Below, piece by piece: positions 27,337 to 36,372 of a stretch of 64,000 nt of DNA (position 1 is its first letter; each line of letters opens with the position of its first letter). The notes beneath the pieces are model-generated. The model saw only the letters and a list, made by a program, of their open reading frames with translations. It was not told where the DNA came from and ran no database searches. This DNA is from a bacterium. Its GTDB lineage: Bacteria; Patescibacteriota; Gracilibacteria; JAUYGZ01. The stretch lies in contig JAUYGZ010000003.1 in NCBI GenBank assembly GCA_030690415.1, positions 62,001 through 126,000 of the forward strand, written 5' to 3'. Position numbers and translations under genes: made by a program.

Positions 27337-28506
27337 ATGCTCATGGAAGAACTCCTGTATCGTTACAACCCCTGGTGGGAAAAGGCAATGAACCTGGAAG
27401 GCATCATTGAACGAAAAAAATACCTCGAAAAAATAATCCAATTCGTCCAAAGAAAGCAGATCTTCTTCCTGACAGGGCTTCGGAGAGTTGGTAAAACAAC
27501 CCTGTTGAAACTGCTGATCAAACACCTGATAGAAGAGCGGGAAATACCATCCAGACGCATCCTCTATATCTCCCTCGACGACTACAGGCTGAAGGAGACA
27601 AGCCTGCTGGAGCTTGTGGATCATTTTCGAAAGCTCCACAGCATTCCTTTTGAAGAAAAAATCTTCCTTTTCTTTGACGAGATCACCTTTCAAAAGAATT
27701 TTGAACAGCAGCTTAAAAATCTCTATGACACACAGCATGTCAGCGTATTTGCCTCTTCTTCAAGTGCCTCACTCCTCAAAGGGAAAAAACCCTTTCTAAC
27801 AGGGAGAAGTCAGATGCTTGAAATACTTCCTCTGGATTTTGATGAATATCTTGAATTCAAAGGCATACAGCATTCGAAGAGAGACAAACACCTGCTGGAA
27901 AATGACTTTGAAAGCTATTTGCAGACAGGAGGAATTCCAGAATATGTCCTCAATGGAGATATGGAATACCTAAAGGAACTGGTTGATGATCTGCTCATGA
28001 AGGATATCGTCGCCTATCACGGCATTCGGGATCCTCAAATCATCAAGGATTTTTTTCTCCTATTAATGGAACGAGTTGGGAAGCAATGCAGTATCAACAA
28101 AATGGCCAATATTCTGTCGATTTCACCGGATACAGCAAGGCGATACCTCGAGATGTTTGAGAACATTTATCTCATATACCTGATGCCCCGATGTGGAAAA
28201 ACGAATGAGCGGCTCTTGTCATCCAAAAAGATTTATGTGGCTGATCTCGGAATAAAAAACCTCTTTACGGGATTCCGTGACAAAGGAGCCGTCTTTGAAA
28301 ATTACATCTATCTCAAAATAAAAGATAAAAACCCCTGTTACCTGTCCCAGGATGGGAATGAAATTGATTTTCTAACAAACGAAAACACGCTTATCGAAGT
28401 CAAGTACGGAAGAGAAATGGGGAAAAAACAGCAAGCGCTCTTCGATCAATTTCCTGCGAAGCGAAAAAGGATCATCAGTTCGATCCATGATCTTGAAGAG
28501 TTATAA
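27337..28506 (+). CDS. ATP-binding protein, AAA/DUF4143-like
   Basis: FFLTGLRRVGKTTLLKLLI, IFLFFDEI, SSSASLL, C-terminal nuclease-like EIDFLTNENTLIEVKYG. Confidence 0.85.
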   Translation: MLMEELLYRYNPWWEKAMNLEGIIERKKYLEKIIQFVQRKQIFFLTGLRRVGKTTLLKLLIKHLIEEREIPSRRILYISLDDYRLKETSLLELVDHFRKLHSIPFEEKIFLFFDEITFQKNFEQQLKNLYDTQHVSVFASSSSASLLKGKKPFLTGRSQMLEILPLDFDEYLEFKGIQHSKRDKHLLENDFESYLQTGGIPEYVLNGDMEYLKELVDDLLMKDIVAYHGIRDPQIIKDFFLLLMERVGKQCSINKMANILSISPDTARRYLEMFENIYLIYLMPRCGKTNERLLSSKKIYVADLGIKNLFTGFRDKGAVFENYIYLKIKDKNPCYLSQDGNEIDFLTNENTLIEVKYGREMGKKQQALFDQFPAKRKRIISSIHDLEEL

Positions 28507-28695
28507 AACTTCATAAGCCGATCACCTGATCCGCCCGAACACTGTCCGTGAAGGTCTGGGAACTACTGGTTGAACATTCAAGGTGGCCAGCTTTATTCAG
28601 GAAACTTTCGATCTCTAAAGCTGATTTCGAAATCAAAAATATCATTGCGAGAGACGAAAAGCCTTGAATTGAACGTCGTCATCATGTATCATTAC

Positions 28696-28713
28696 ATTAT
28701 CATATATGATAAT
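28696..28713. promoter_or_regulatory. 18-nt perfect palindrome, candidate AbiEi operator
   Basis: ATTATCATATATGATAAT immediately upstream of the TA operon. Confidence 0.5.
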
Positions 28714-28722
28714 TAACTGATA

Positions 28723-29322
28723 TTGAATTTTATTACGTTTCACAGATTCTGTCAGCAAAGTGGACTAAAAGTGTTCACGATTCATGATCTCAAGGTTTTG
28801 TTTGCTGACTCCTCTTATGAGTACCTGCTTTTGAAGCTGAGCCGATGGAAGAAAAAGGGGCTTCTCATATCGCTTAAGAGAGGAGTCTATGTTTTCCCCG
28901 AAATTACCCTTGATGAATTTGAAATTTCCTCCCTGTTGCTAAAGCCCTCTTATATTTCACTGGAATCAGCTCTTTCCCATTATAGTCTGATTCCCGAGGT
29001 CAGCGCTGAGGTGACCGCGGTGACTTCGAAAAATACTCATCATTATCGGATTGGAAAAACCCGTTATCATTTTCATCACGTCAGGCAGGAGTTGTTCACA
29101 GGTTTCAGAAGCCTGGATGATGAAGTCTTTATTGCCGTTCCTGAAAAAGCTCTCCTGGATTACTGTTATCTGAGGCATCCCGGTTCGGATGATATGATCT
29201 TTGAGCGTTTTAATCGGGAAAAGGCTGTTACCCTCGACATTTCCCTTCTCAAACAAATGGCAGCACTTTATCCACCTTATGTTCAGCATTTTGTAATTCA
29301 TTTGCTTGATGTTATCACTTGA
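28723..29322 (+). CDS. AbiEi-like antitoxin / transcriptional regulator (TTG start)
   Basis: wHTH N-terminus (KLSRWKKKGLLISLKRGVYVFPE), PSYISLESALSHYSLIPE, PEKALLDYCYL; overlaps AbiEii-like gene. Confidence 0.8.
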   Translation: MNFITFHRFCQQSGLKVFTIHDLKVLFADSSYEYLLLKLSRWKKKGLLISLKRGVYVFPEITLDEFEISSLLLKPSYISLESALSHYSLIPEVSAEVTAVTSKNTHHYRIGKTRYHFHHVRQELFTGFRSLDDEVFIAVPEKALLDYCYLRHPGSDDMIFERFNREKAVTLDISLLKQMAALYPPYVQHFVIHLLDVIT

Positions 29323-30154
29323 GAACCTCCTTTATTTTGCTGCGTTGAAACAGATGCCAATTGAGAAACGGCGCGGCATTGTTCGTGAATATCTGCAAAC
29401 ACTAGCTCTCTCTTTTCTCCAACAGAGTTCTCTGGCACCCCGGATGATTTTTATTGGAGGCACCGCTCTGAGATTTTTCTATGATCTTAGGCGATTTTCA
29501 GAAGATCTGGATTTTAATTATCGGGGAACTCTGAAAGAACAAGAATTGTATGATCTGGGTGAATATCTGAAAAAAGCTTTCGCGGGGGAGGGGATTGCTC
29601 TCGAGTTCTCTGTCAGAAAGTCTCAGGAAAGTTATTTCCATTGGAAGGTTTATCTGAAGTTTCCCGATATCTTGCAGGTCTATGGATGTGCCGGCCGCGG
29701 TGGGCAGACTCTCCATCCGGGTGAAATGTTGTCGATTCAGATCGACTTTCATAATCTCGGTAAAGCAGCTTACCCTCTCCAAAAAAAGATTATTGCTCAT
29801 TTCGGGAAACGATTTCTGATGAATACGACCAATTTGGAGATGTTTTTGGCAGAAAAATCACATGCGATGCTCTTTCGAAAAAGCGCGCGTGGAAGGGACT
29901 TTTTTGATTTTATGTCTCTGATTGGTTGGGGGGCTCGTCTTGATCTTTCCTCTCTGAAGCAGAGAGCTGTCGATGTAAAAAGTTCACATGAGTATCGGAG
30001 GCTTCTCGAAAGGAAGGTTTCACATCTTAATTTCAAAAAACTGACGGATCAGCTCAGTCCCTTTTTATTTTCCGCTGAGGATGTGACGATCATGAGATCT
30101 TTTCCAGATCATCTGGGAGATCTGTTGAATGTTCAGCTCAAAGACACCACCTGA
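29309..30154 (+). CDS. AbiEii-like nucleotidyltransferase toxin
   Basis: FIGGTALRFFYDLRRFSEDLDFNYRG nucleotidyltransferase motif. Confidence 0.85.
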   Translation: MLSLENLLYFAALKQMPIEKRRGIVREYLQTLALSFLQQSSLAPRMIFIGGTALRFFYDLRRFSEDLDFNYRGTLKEQELYDLGEYLKKAFAGEGIALEFSVRKSQESYFHWKVYLKFPDILQVYGCAGRGGQTLHPGEMLSIQIDFHNLGKAAYPLQKKIIAHFGKRFLMNTTNLEMFLAEKSHAMLFRKSARGRDFFDFMSLIGWGARLDLSSLKQRAVDVKSSHEYRRLLERKVSHLNFKKLTDQLSPFLFSAEDVTIMRSFPDHLGDLLNVQLKDTT

Positions 30155-30732
30155 TCCGGATTCAAAAAACTAAACTCATCAGATTGATTCGTAAACACCA
30201 CAATCGTCGCCCCTCCATCCTTGGCCTCCCCCAACCTCTTCAAAAAATATTCCCGTGAAGCCCCATCCAGCCCCATAAAGGGCTCATCCCAAAGGATCAA
30301 TCGGGACTGGTTCACGAATGACCGTTCCAGCTCCAGCTTCCGTTGCTCGGTGAAGGACAAATCACGGACCAGCTGATCGGGGAGCAGATTCCAATGCCTC
30401 AATACGGCACCCAATTGTTCGGGAGAAGCCAGGCTGAGGACTTTCGACACCGTGTCATAGGCTCCAAAGGAAGGCGTTTGAAAGACAATGCCACTGGATT
30501 GAAGGAGGAGTTTCCTTTCCTTCCCGCTCAAAAATCGGCTGTCCCGATCGTCAATCAGCACCTGGCCACGCGTCGGTTTCAATCGTCCGATGAGGCACTC
30601 CAGGAGAGAACTTTTCCCGGAGCTGTTTACTCCCATGAAAATCACACAAGATCCTTTTTCAATGGTGGCCGAGAAGTCCTCGAGGAGCTTCCGATGGTTG
30701 CGGTAGATCGTGAGGTGTTGGAGTTGGATCAT
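30133..30732 (-). CDS. ABC transporter ATP-binding protein
   Basis: MGVNSSGKSSLLECLIG Walker A, LILWDEPFMGLDG Walker B; signature motif degenerate (LSFTEQRKLELER). Confidence 0.8.
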   Translation of the reverse strand: MIQLQHLTIYRNHRKLLEDFSATIEKGSCVIFMGVNSSGKSSLLECLIGRLKPTRGQVLIDDRDSRFLSGKERKLLLQSSGIVFQTPSFGAYDTVSKVLSLASPEQLGAVLRHWNLLPDQLVRDLSFTEQRKLELERSFVNQSRLILWDEPFMGLDGASREYFLKRLGEAKDGGATIVVFTNQSDEFSFLNPDQVVSLS

Positions 30733-30832
30733 GAAGGGAATGAGGAAACGAGGAAATGAGGAAACAAGGAAACAAGGAAACAAGGAAATAGCATTTTTTC
30801 TCTCTTTCGTTCCTCGTTTCCTCGTTTCTTTA

Positions 30833-32236
30833 TTATGAAAGCCGATGCGCGACCTGTAAAATTCTCCCTTCCCCAAAGTGCTGCCCAATAATTTGAAGCC
30901 CGAGCGGCATTCCCTTCAGCTCTCCGCTAGGAATGGAAATCGCAGGCACTCCAGCCACGCTCGCCGGCACCGTCATCACGTCTTCCAGATACATCTGAAT
31001 CGGATCACTGCCTTTCGAACCGGTTACAAAGGCAATGTTCGGCGTCGTGGGAGTAAAGATCACATCCACGGATTCAAAAGCCTTCTTAAAATCGTTCACA
31101 ATCAGCGTGCGCACTTTCAGCGCCTTTTTGTAGTAGGCATCATAATATCCCGCACTCAGGGCATAGGTTCCAATAATAATCCGACGCTTCACCTCGTCGC
31201 CAAAGCCTTTAGTTCTCGACTCGAAATAGGATTCAACCAGATTCGGCGCGTCACTTTTCGGTCCAAAACGAAGCCCATCATATCGGGCCATGTTGGCCGA
31301 AACCTCGCTTGGGCAGATGACATAGTAGACGGCCAAACCATACTTCGTCATGGGCAGAGAAATTTCCTGAATCTTCGCTCCAAGTTTTTTTGCCCGCTTA
31401 ACGGTTTCATCGAAGACCTTGCGGACCTCCGGTTCCAGTCCGTCCAGGTATTCTTTTGGAACGCCGATTGTAATGCCTTTGACCTCCTTGTTCAGCTCGG
31501 CAGGGTAGTCCTCTACTTCTTGCTGCGGCGTCGTGGCATCCATCGGATCATGACCGGCAATCACCTTGAGCACGATGGCCGCGTCTTCGGGGGTTTGGGT
31601 AATCGGACCAATGGTATCCAATGAGCTGGCCATGGACATCACGCCATATCGGGAGACTCGACCATAGGTCACCTTTAATCCCGTTAGTCCACAAAAAGAA
31701 GCCGGTTGTCGGATGCTCCCTCCGGTGTCAGTTCCCAAAGCCCAAGGCACCATGCCCGCTGCCACAGCGGCTGCTGATCCACCTGAGGAGCCACCGGGAG
31801 TTCGTTTCGGATCCAGGGGATTTCTGCTCGTCCCAAAACGAGAGGTCTCGGTTGACCCCCCCATCGTAAATTCATCCGTATTGGTGTGCCCGATGAAGAC
31901 GGCTCCCAGACCCCTCAGTTTTCGGAGGACGGTTCCCTCATACGGCGGCTTAAACCCCTTCAGGACATTCGAACAGGCTGTCGATTCCACGCCCAGTTCA
32001 CAAAAATTGTCCTTCACTCCCAGGGGAATACCGGTGAGTTCATTCCCTTCACCCTTCGCGATCATCTCATCAGCCTTTTTTGCCATCGTTAAAGCTCCTT
32101 CACGGTTCACGGAGATGAAAGCATTGAGCTTCCCGTTCTGTTCTTCTATCGCTTTCAAGCACTGCTCCGTCAGTTCGACAGAGCTCAGTTTCCCTGAACG
32201 TAATTTCTCCGACAAAACCTTAATCGTTCTATCCAT
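30833..32236 (-). CDS. gatA: Asp-tRNA(Asn)/Glu-tRNA(Gln) amidotransferase subunit A
   Basis: GVKDNFC, TPGGSSGGSAAAVAAGMVPWALGTDTGGSIRQPASFCG amidase signature. Confidence 0.97.
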   Translation of the reverse strand: MDRTIKVLSEKLRSGKLSSVELTEQCLKAIEEQNGKLNAFISVNREGALTMAKKADEMIAKGEGNELTGIPLGVKDNFCELGVESTACSNVLKGFKPPYEGTVLRKLRGLGAVFIGHTNTDEFTMGGSTETSRFGTSRNPLDPKRTPGGSSGGSAAAVAAGMVPWALGTDTGGSIRQPASFCGLTGLKVTYGRVSRYGVMSMASSLDTIGPITQTPEDAAIVLKVIAGHDPMDATTPQQEVEDYPAELNKEVKGITIGVPKEYLDGLEPEVRKVFDETVKRAKKLGAKIQEISLPMTKYGLAVYYVICPSEVSANMARYDGLRFGPKSDAPNLVESYFESRTKGFGDEVKRRIIIGTYALSAGYYDAYYKKALKVRTLIVNDFKKAFESVDVIFTPTTPNIAFVTGSKGSDPIQMYLEDVMTVPASVAGVPAISIPSGELKGMPLGLQIIGQHFGEGRILQVAHRLS

Positions 32237-32286
32237 AAACTCTGAGCTATAAACTATTAATTCTTAACTCTTACCCCTCACCCCCC

Positions 32287-32314
32287 GTACAGACGCATAG
32301 CTATGCGTCTCTAC
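32287..32314. repeat. 28-nt palindrome, GTAGAGAC family
   Basis: GTACAGACGCATAGCTATGCGTCTCTAC. Confidence 0.8.
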
Positions 32315-32374
32315 CCTATGCTCAACCCTCAACCCACAACCCTCAACCCACAACCCTTAACCCACAACCCTCAA

Positions 32375-32662
32375 CTAAATACTCTTCCTCACCTTAATCA
32401 TCCCTCGCTCATTCTCTCGTTCTGAGGTCTTTAAAACATCCTCCCGGTCAAGGCTTGGGAGGACGGGATCATCACGATCCACGTTCACGAGACCATTGAC
32501 CTGGGCAGTTTCTTCCACACCGTCGGTGTCCACTTCCGCAAGAGTATCGAGATGATGAAAAATAGATCCCAGTTGCCCGGTGAATCGATCCAGCTCTTCG
32601 TCCGTCAGGTGGAGACGGGCGAGTTTAGCGACGTGTCGAACATCATCTTTTGTCAAAGCCAT
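32375..32662 (-). CDS. gatC: Amidotransferase subunit C
   Basis: DDVRHVAKLARLHLTDEELDRFTGQLGSIFHHLDTLAEVDTDGVEETA. Confidence 0.95.
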   Translation of the reverse strand: MALTKDDVRHVAKLARLHLTDEELDRFTGQLGSIFHHLDTLAEVDTDGVEETAQVNGLVNVDRDDPVLPSLDREDVLKTSERENERGMIKVRKSI

Positions 32663-32767
32663 ATGATTCTCTTAGCGAGTGAGGAGAGTATATCTTTGGG
32701 GTTGTCGAGAGTCTAGAGTCGATAGTCCAAAAAGGTTCCTCTCAACTCTCAACTTTTAATCCTCACC

Positions 32768-32796
32768 GTACAGACGTTTTGCCAAAACGTCTCTCC
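32768..32796. repeat. Palindrome, GTAGAGAC family
   Basis: GTACAGACGTTTTGCCAAAACGTCTCTCC. Confidence 0.7.
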
Positions 32797-32817
32797 CTAA
32801 CCCTCAACCCTCAATCT

Positions 32818-33117
32818 ATGTCCTTCAAATTCAAAAACGTCGCCTTTTTCTTCTTCATTGGATTCGGGATCTTCTATCTCGGTGCCGATTTTCTTCTCCA
32901 TCAGGGCCGAAGCGGATCGGAGACCCTTAATCTGATCTACCAAACCTTTGATTTGCCATTCTTCTTTTCCGCCGGAATGTACGCACTGGCAGCAATCCAT
33001 GAGCAGATCAAGAAGAGAATGGCTTTCGTTGGTCTCAGTCCCATATTTTGGGGATTGGCGGTCATTTGGACGATCATACTCATCTATCTCAATCTCGGAT
33101 ATCAATCGTTTTTATAG
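32818..33117 (+). CDS. Small multi-spanning membrane protein (99 aa)
   Basis: ATG at 32818; about three hydrophobic segments. Confidence 0.6.
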   Translation: MSFKFKNVAFFFFIGFGIFYLGADFLLHQGRSGSETLNLIYQTFDLPFFFSAGMYALAAIHEQIKKRMAFVGLSPIFWGLAVIWTIILIYLNLGYQSFL

Positions 33118-33123
33118 GATATT

Positions 33124-33240
33124 GTCATTTCGACCGACTCGTGGGAATCGGTGTGGGAGGAGTGGAGAAATCCCTTATTAAAGAAGAGAGATTTCTCTGT
33201 GTGCCCCAAGCCACTTACACCTCAGCTTAGTCGAAATGAT
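33124..33240. repeat. Imperfect long inverted repeat (GTCATTTCGAC...GTCGAAATGAT)
   Basis: Outer arms 33124-33134/33230-33240, inner arms GAGAAATC 33165-33172/GATTTCTC 33190-33197. Confidence 0.75.
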
Positions 33241-33313
33241 GGAAGGAAGATAATTTCCAGCCATTTTCTTGCCACCCCATAATTTTCTCGTTACCCTCAC
33301 GCTTGTATTTTTT

Positions 33314-33330
33314 GTATACATTTTGTATAC
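33314..33330. promoter_or_regulatory. Inverted repeat upstream of topA
   Basis: GTATACA-TTT-TGTATAC, 23 nt before the topA start. Confidence 0.45.
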
Positions 33331-33352
33331 TATCTCATTGTCCTTCATCTCC

Positions 33353-35791
33353 ATGAGCAAAAACCTCGTTATCGTCGAGTCACCCGCGAAAGCCAAACTG
33401 ATCCAGAAGTTTCTGGGCCGTGATTATACCGTAAAGGCTTCCATGGGGCATGTCCGGGACCTTCCTGATCGAAAATCAGAGCTTCCACCCAGCAAGCAGG
33501 ACCTCCCATACGCCAGCCTAGCGGTGGATATTGAACATGATTTCGCACCCCTTTACGTCATTAAAGATGGCAAGCAGAAAGTCGTCAAAGAGTTGAAGGA
33601 TGCCATGAAGGACAAACCCCAGGTCTGGATCGCGACTGATGAGGATCGCGAAGGAGAAGCGATCGGGTATCACTTGGCCGAAATCCTCAAGGTAAAGCCA
33701 AAAAATGCCAAAAGGATCGTGTTCCACGAAATCACAAAGAACGCGATTCTCGAGGCTATGGAGCACCCACGACAGGTCAACGAAGACCTGTTTGATGCTC
33801 AACAGGCGCGACGTATCCTTGATCGTTTGGTGGGATACAAACTCTCGCCCCTTATTTGGACCAAGATTCGCTACGGCCTTTCGGCGGGAAGGGTCCAATC
33901 GGTCGCTGTTCGTCTGATTGTGGAGAGAGAAAGAGAAATCCAGGCCTTCGAATCAGATGAATTCTGGAAGCTGCGCAGTTTTTATGACCGTCCGGAGTTC
34001 GATGCTGAGCTCAGCTCGGTTCACGACAAAAAACTCGATCACAAGGCTAATAAAATTGGCTCTGGAAAGGAAATGGAGCAGATCCTTAAAGAACTGGAAG
34101 GTAAGGAGCACACCATCATCGGCATTGAGCAAAAAGACGCCAGTTCATCTCCACCTCCACCTTTTACCACCTCTACCCTCCAGCAAAGTGCTTCCAGCAA
34201 ACTGGGCTTCGGCGTCAAGCAGACCATGATGGTGGCACAACGACTCTATGAAGGGAACGTGAAAAAGAAGACCGGAGTGGAGGGGGGATTTATCACTTAT
34301 ATGCGTACTGACTCGGTCAGCTTGTCCAAAGAATCTGTCCTTCAGGTGAAGAAAATGATTACCGAACTCTACGGTAGTGAGTTCGCGCTTGAGAAGCCCC
34401 GATTTTTTAAAACTAATTCGAAAGGAGCCCAAGAAGCGCATGAAGCCATTCGACCGACCGATCTGACGATGACACCCCAAAAAGCGGCTCAGTATCTCGA
34501 CGCCAATCAGCTCAGGCTCTATACCCTGATTTGGAAGCGCATGATGGCATGTCAGATGGCAGCCGCCAAACTCAAGAAAACGACGGTCACGATTCAGGCG
34601 GGATCTCATGAGTTCACCGCCCAAGGCCAAATTATCGTTTTCCCAGGGCACCTAAAAGTGTCAGAGGAAGGATCCAGTCGAAAATCCGATCAACTCGATA
34701 GTAAAGAAAGATACCTTCCTCCGTTGGAAGTAGGGCAATCGCTTAAGTTGGCTTCAATCCAGCCTCAGATGCCGGGAGAGCTGGACGAAGAAGCGACCGA
34801 TGCCCAGCAACGTCAGTTCCAGGAACTTATGGCAGCTTTCAAACTGGAGCCAAAAGTCAAAGGCCTGATTCCGGTTCAAAACTTCACCAAGCCACCGGCG
34901 AGATATACTGAGGCGGCACTGGTCAAAAAACTGGAGTCTCTGGGGATTGGTCGTCCGTCGACCTACGCTCCGACCATTGGCACCATCCAGACCCGTCAGT
35001 ACGTTGAGAAAAAGGAAGACAAGAAGCTGTATCCCACAGACACGGGGATCGTAGTCAATGACTTTCTGGTGGAGCATTTCGAAGATATTCTCAGCTATGA
35101 TTTCACCGCCAGAGTAGAGGACAAGCTCGATGAAATCGCAGAGGGCAAGATGAATTGGGTAAAGATGCTTCGAGAGTTCTACACTCCATTTGCCAAGGGG
35201 TTGGAAGAAAAAAAAGAAGCCATCAAGCGATACGAGGTGATTACGGAGCAAACCGATATCAAGTGCCTGGACTGTGGAAAACCGATGGAAATCAAGCTCG
35301 GGCGATATGGGAAATTCTATTCTTGCACTGGGTATCCCGAATGCAAGGCGGCACTCCCGATTAATCCGGATGGCACTCCAGGAGAAGCCTTCAAGCCGGA
35401 ACCCACCGGAGAAAAGTGTCCCGAGTGTGGATCCGACCTGATCAAACGCCGAGGTCGATTCGGTGAGTTTGTCGGTTGCAGCAATTACCCCAAGTGCAAG
35501 TACATCAAGAAGGAAGAGGTCTTAATCGGCGTCAAATGTCCCAAGTGCGGCAAGGGAGAGATTGTTGAAAAAAAGACCAGGAGAGGGAAACTTTTCTTCG
35601 GATGCAGTGAATATCCCGAGTGCGAAAACGCCTTCTGGGACAAACCTATCAACAAAATCTGTCCGAAATGCGGACCGACTCAGCTCATGGTGAAGAAAAT
35701 CGACAAACGGAAAAAGGAAGTGAGAGAGGTTTGTCCGGTCTGTGATAAGAGGAAAAAGGGAAAGGAAAAAGAAACTGAAAAAGGGGAATGA
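33353..35791 (+). CDS. topA: DNA topoisomerase I with C-terminal zinc fingers
   Basis: MSKNLVIVESPAKAKLIQKFLG, ATDEDREGEAIGYHL, FITYMRTDSVSLS; several Cys4 modules. Confidence 0.97.
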   Translation: MSKNLVIVESPAKAKLIQKFLGRDYTVKASMGHVRDLPDRKSELPPSKQDLPYASLAVDIEHDFAPLYVIKDGKQKVVKELKDAMKDKPQVWIATDEDREGEAIGYHLAEILKVKPKNAKRIVFHEITKNAILEAMEHPRQVNEDLFDAQQARRILDRLVGYKLSPLIWTKIRYGLSAGRVQSVAVRLIVEREREIQAFESDEFWKLRSFYDRPEFDAELSSVHDKKLDHKANKIGSGKEMEQILKELEGKEHTIIGIEQKDASSSPPPPFTTSTLQQSASSKLGFGVKQTMMVAQRLYEGNVKKKTGVEGGFITYMRTDSVSLSKESVLQVKKMITELYGSEFALEKPRFFKTNSKGAQEAHEAIRPTDLTMTPQKAAQYLDANQLRLYTLIWKRMMACQMAAAKLKKTTVTIQAGSHEFTAQGQIIVFPGHLKVSEEGSSRKSDQLDSKERYLPPLEVGQSLKLASIQPQMPGELDEEATDAQQRQFQELMAAFKLEPKVKGLIPVQNFTKPPARYTEAALVKKLESLGIGRPSTYAPTIGTIQTRQYVEKKEDKKLYPTDTGIVVNDFLVEHFEDILSYDFTARVEDKLDEIAEGKMNWVKMLREFYTPFAKGLEEKKEAIKRYEVITEQTDIKCLDCGKPMEIKLGRYGKFYSCTGYPECKAALPINPDGTPGEAFKPEPTGEKCPECGSDLIKRRGRFGEFVGCSNYPKCKYIKKEEVLIGVKCPKCGKGEIVEKKTRRGKLFFGCSEYPECENAFWDKPINKICPKCGPTQLMVKKIDKRKKEVREVCPVCDKRKKGKEKETEKGE

Positions 35792-35831
35792 TAAAGAGCC
35801 TCTGAATTTTTTTATTTTTTTATTTTTTTCT

Positions 35832-36236
35832 ATGAAATCCTCCAGCACGTACCATGACCTTGCCCTTCTCTTTCTCCGCCTGGTGGTGGGAGCGGTCTTT
35901 CTCTGGGCAGGATACGCAAAATTATTTATATGGTCGGCTCCCATGGAGGGAATGACGGACAACATGATCCTTCTGATCAAGTTTCTCTCGATCGTAGAGC
36001 CACTTGGCGCCGTTGCCATCATTTTTGGATTCCTGACCCGATGGGCATCTGCCGGGTTGGCAGTCATCATGGCCGGATCACTTTACTTCGTGTACTTCGT
36101 CTATCACGTTCCTATTTTCACAGGCCAGACGAGCACCGGTATGGATTATAATCTGTTGCTCCTGGCCGGTTGCACCACTTTATTGGCCTTTGGAGCGGGG
36201 AACTGGGCAGTTGATAAAGTTCTGAAGAAGTCTTAG
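35832..36236 (+). CDS. DoxX family membrane protein
   Basis: LLFLRLVVGAVFLWAGYAKLF...FLSIVEPLGAVAIIFGFLTRWASAGLAVIM. Confidence 0.85.
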   Translation: MKSSSTYHDLALLFLRLVVGAVFLWAGYAKLFIWSAPMEGMTDNMILLIKFLSIVEPLGAVAIIFGFLTRWASAGLAVIMAGSLYFVYFVYHVPIFTGQTSTGMDYNLLLLAGCTTLLAFGAGNWAVDKVLKKS

Positions 36237-36372
36237 TTTCTCGAGAATGGGTCTTCTGAAGGAAATTCAAGGTTTTTTCAAATGAGCTTTTCTCAAAAAA
36301 GGAAAAATGCTATCATGGCTTCTGTTCCCGAACAGAAGCCCTTTTAGTTCGATCAAATAATTTATACAATAT

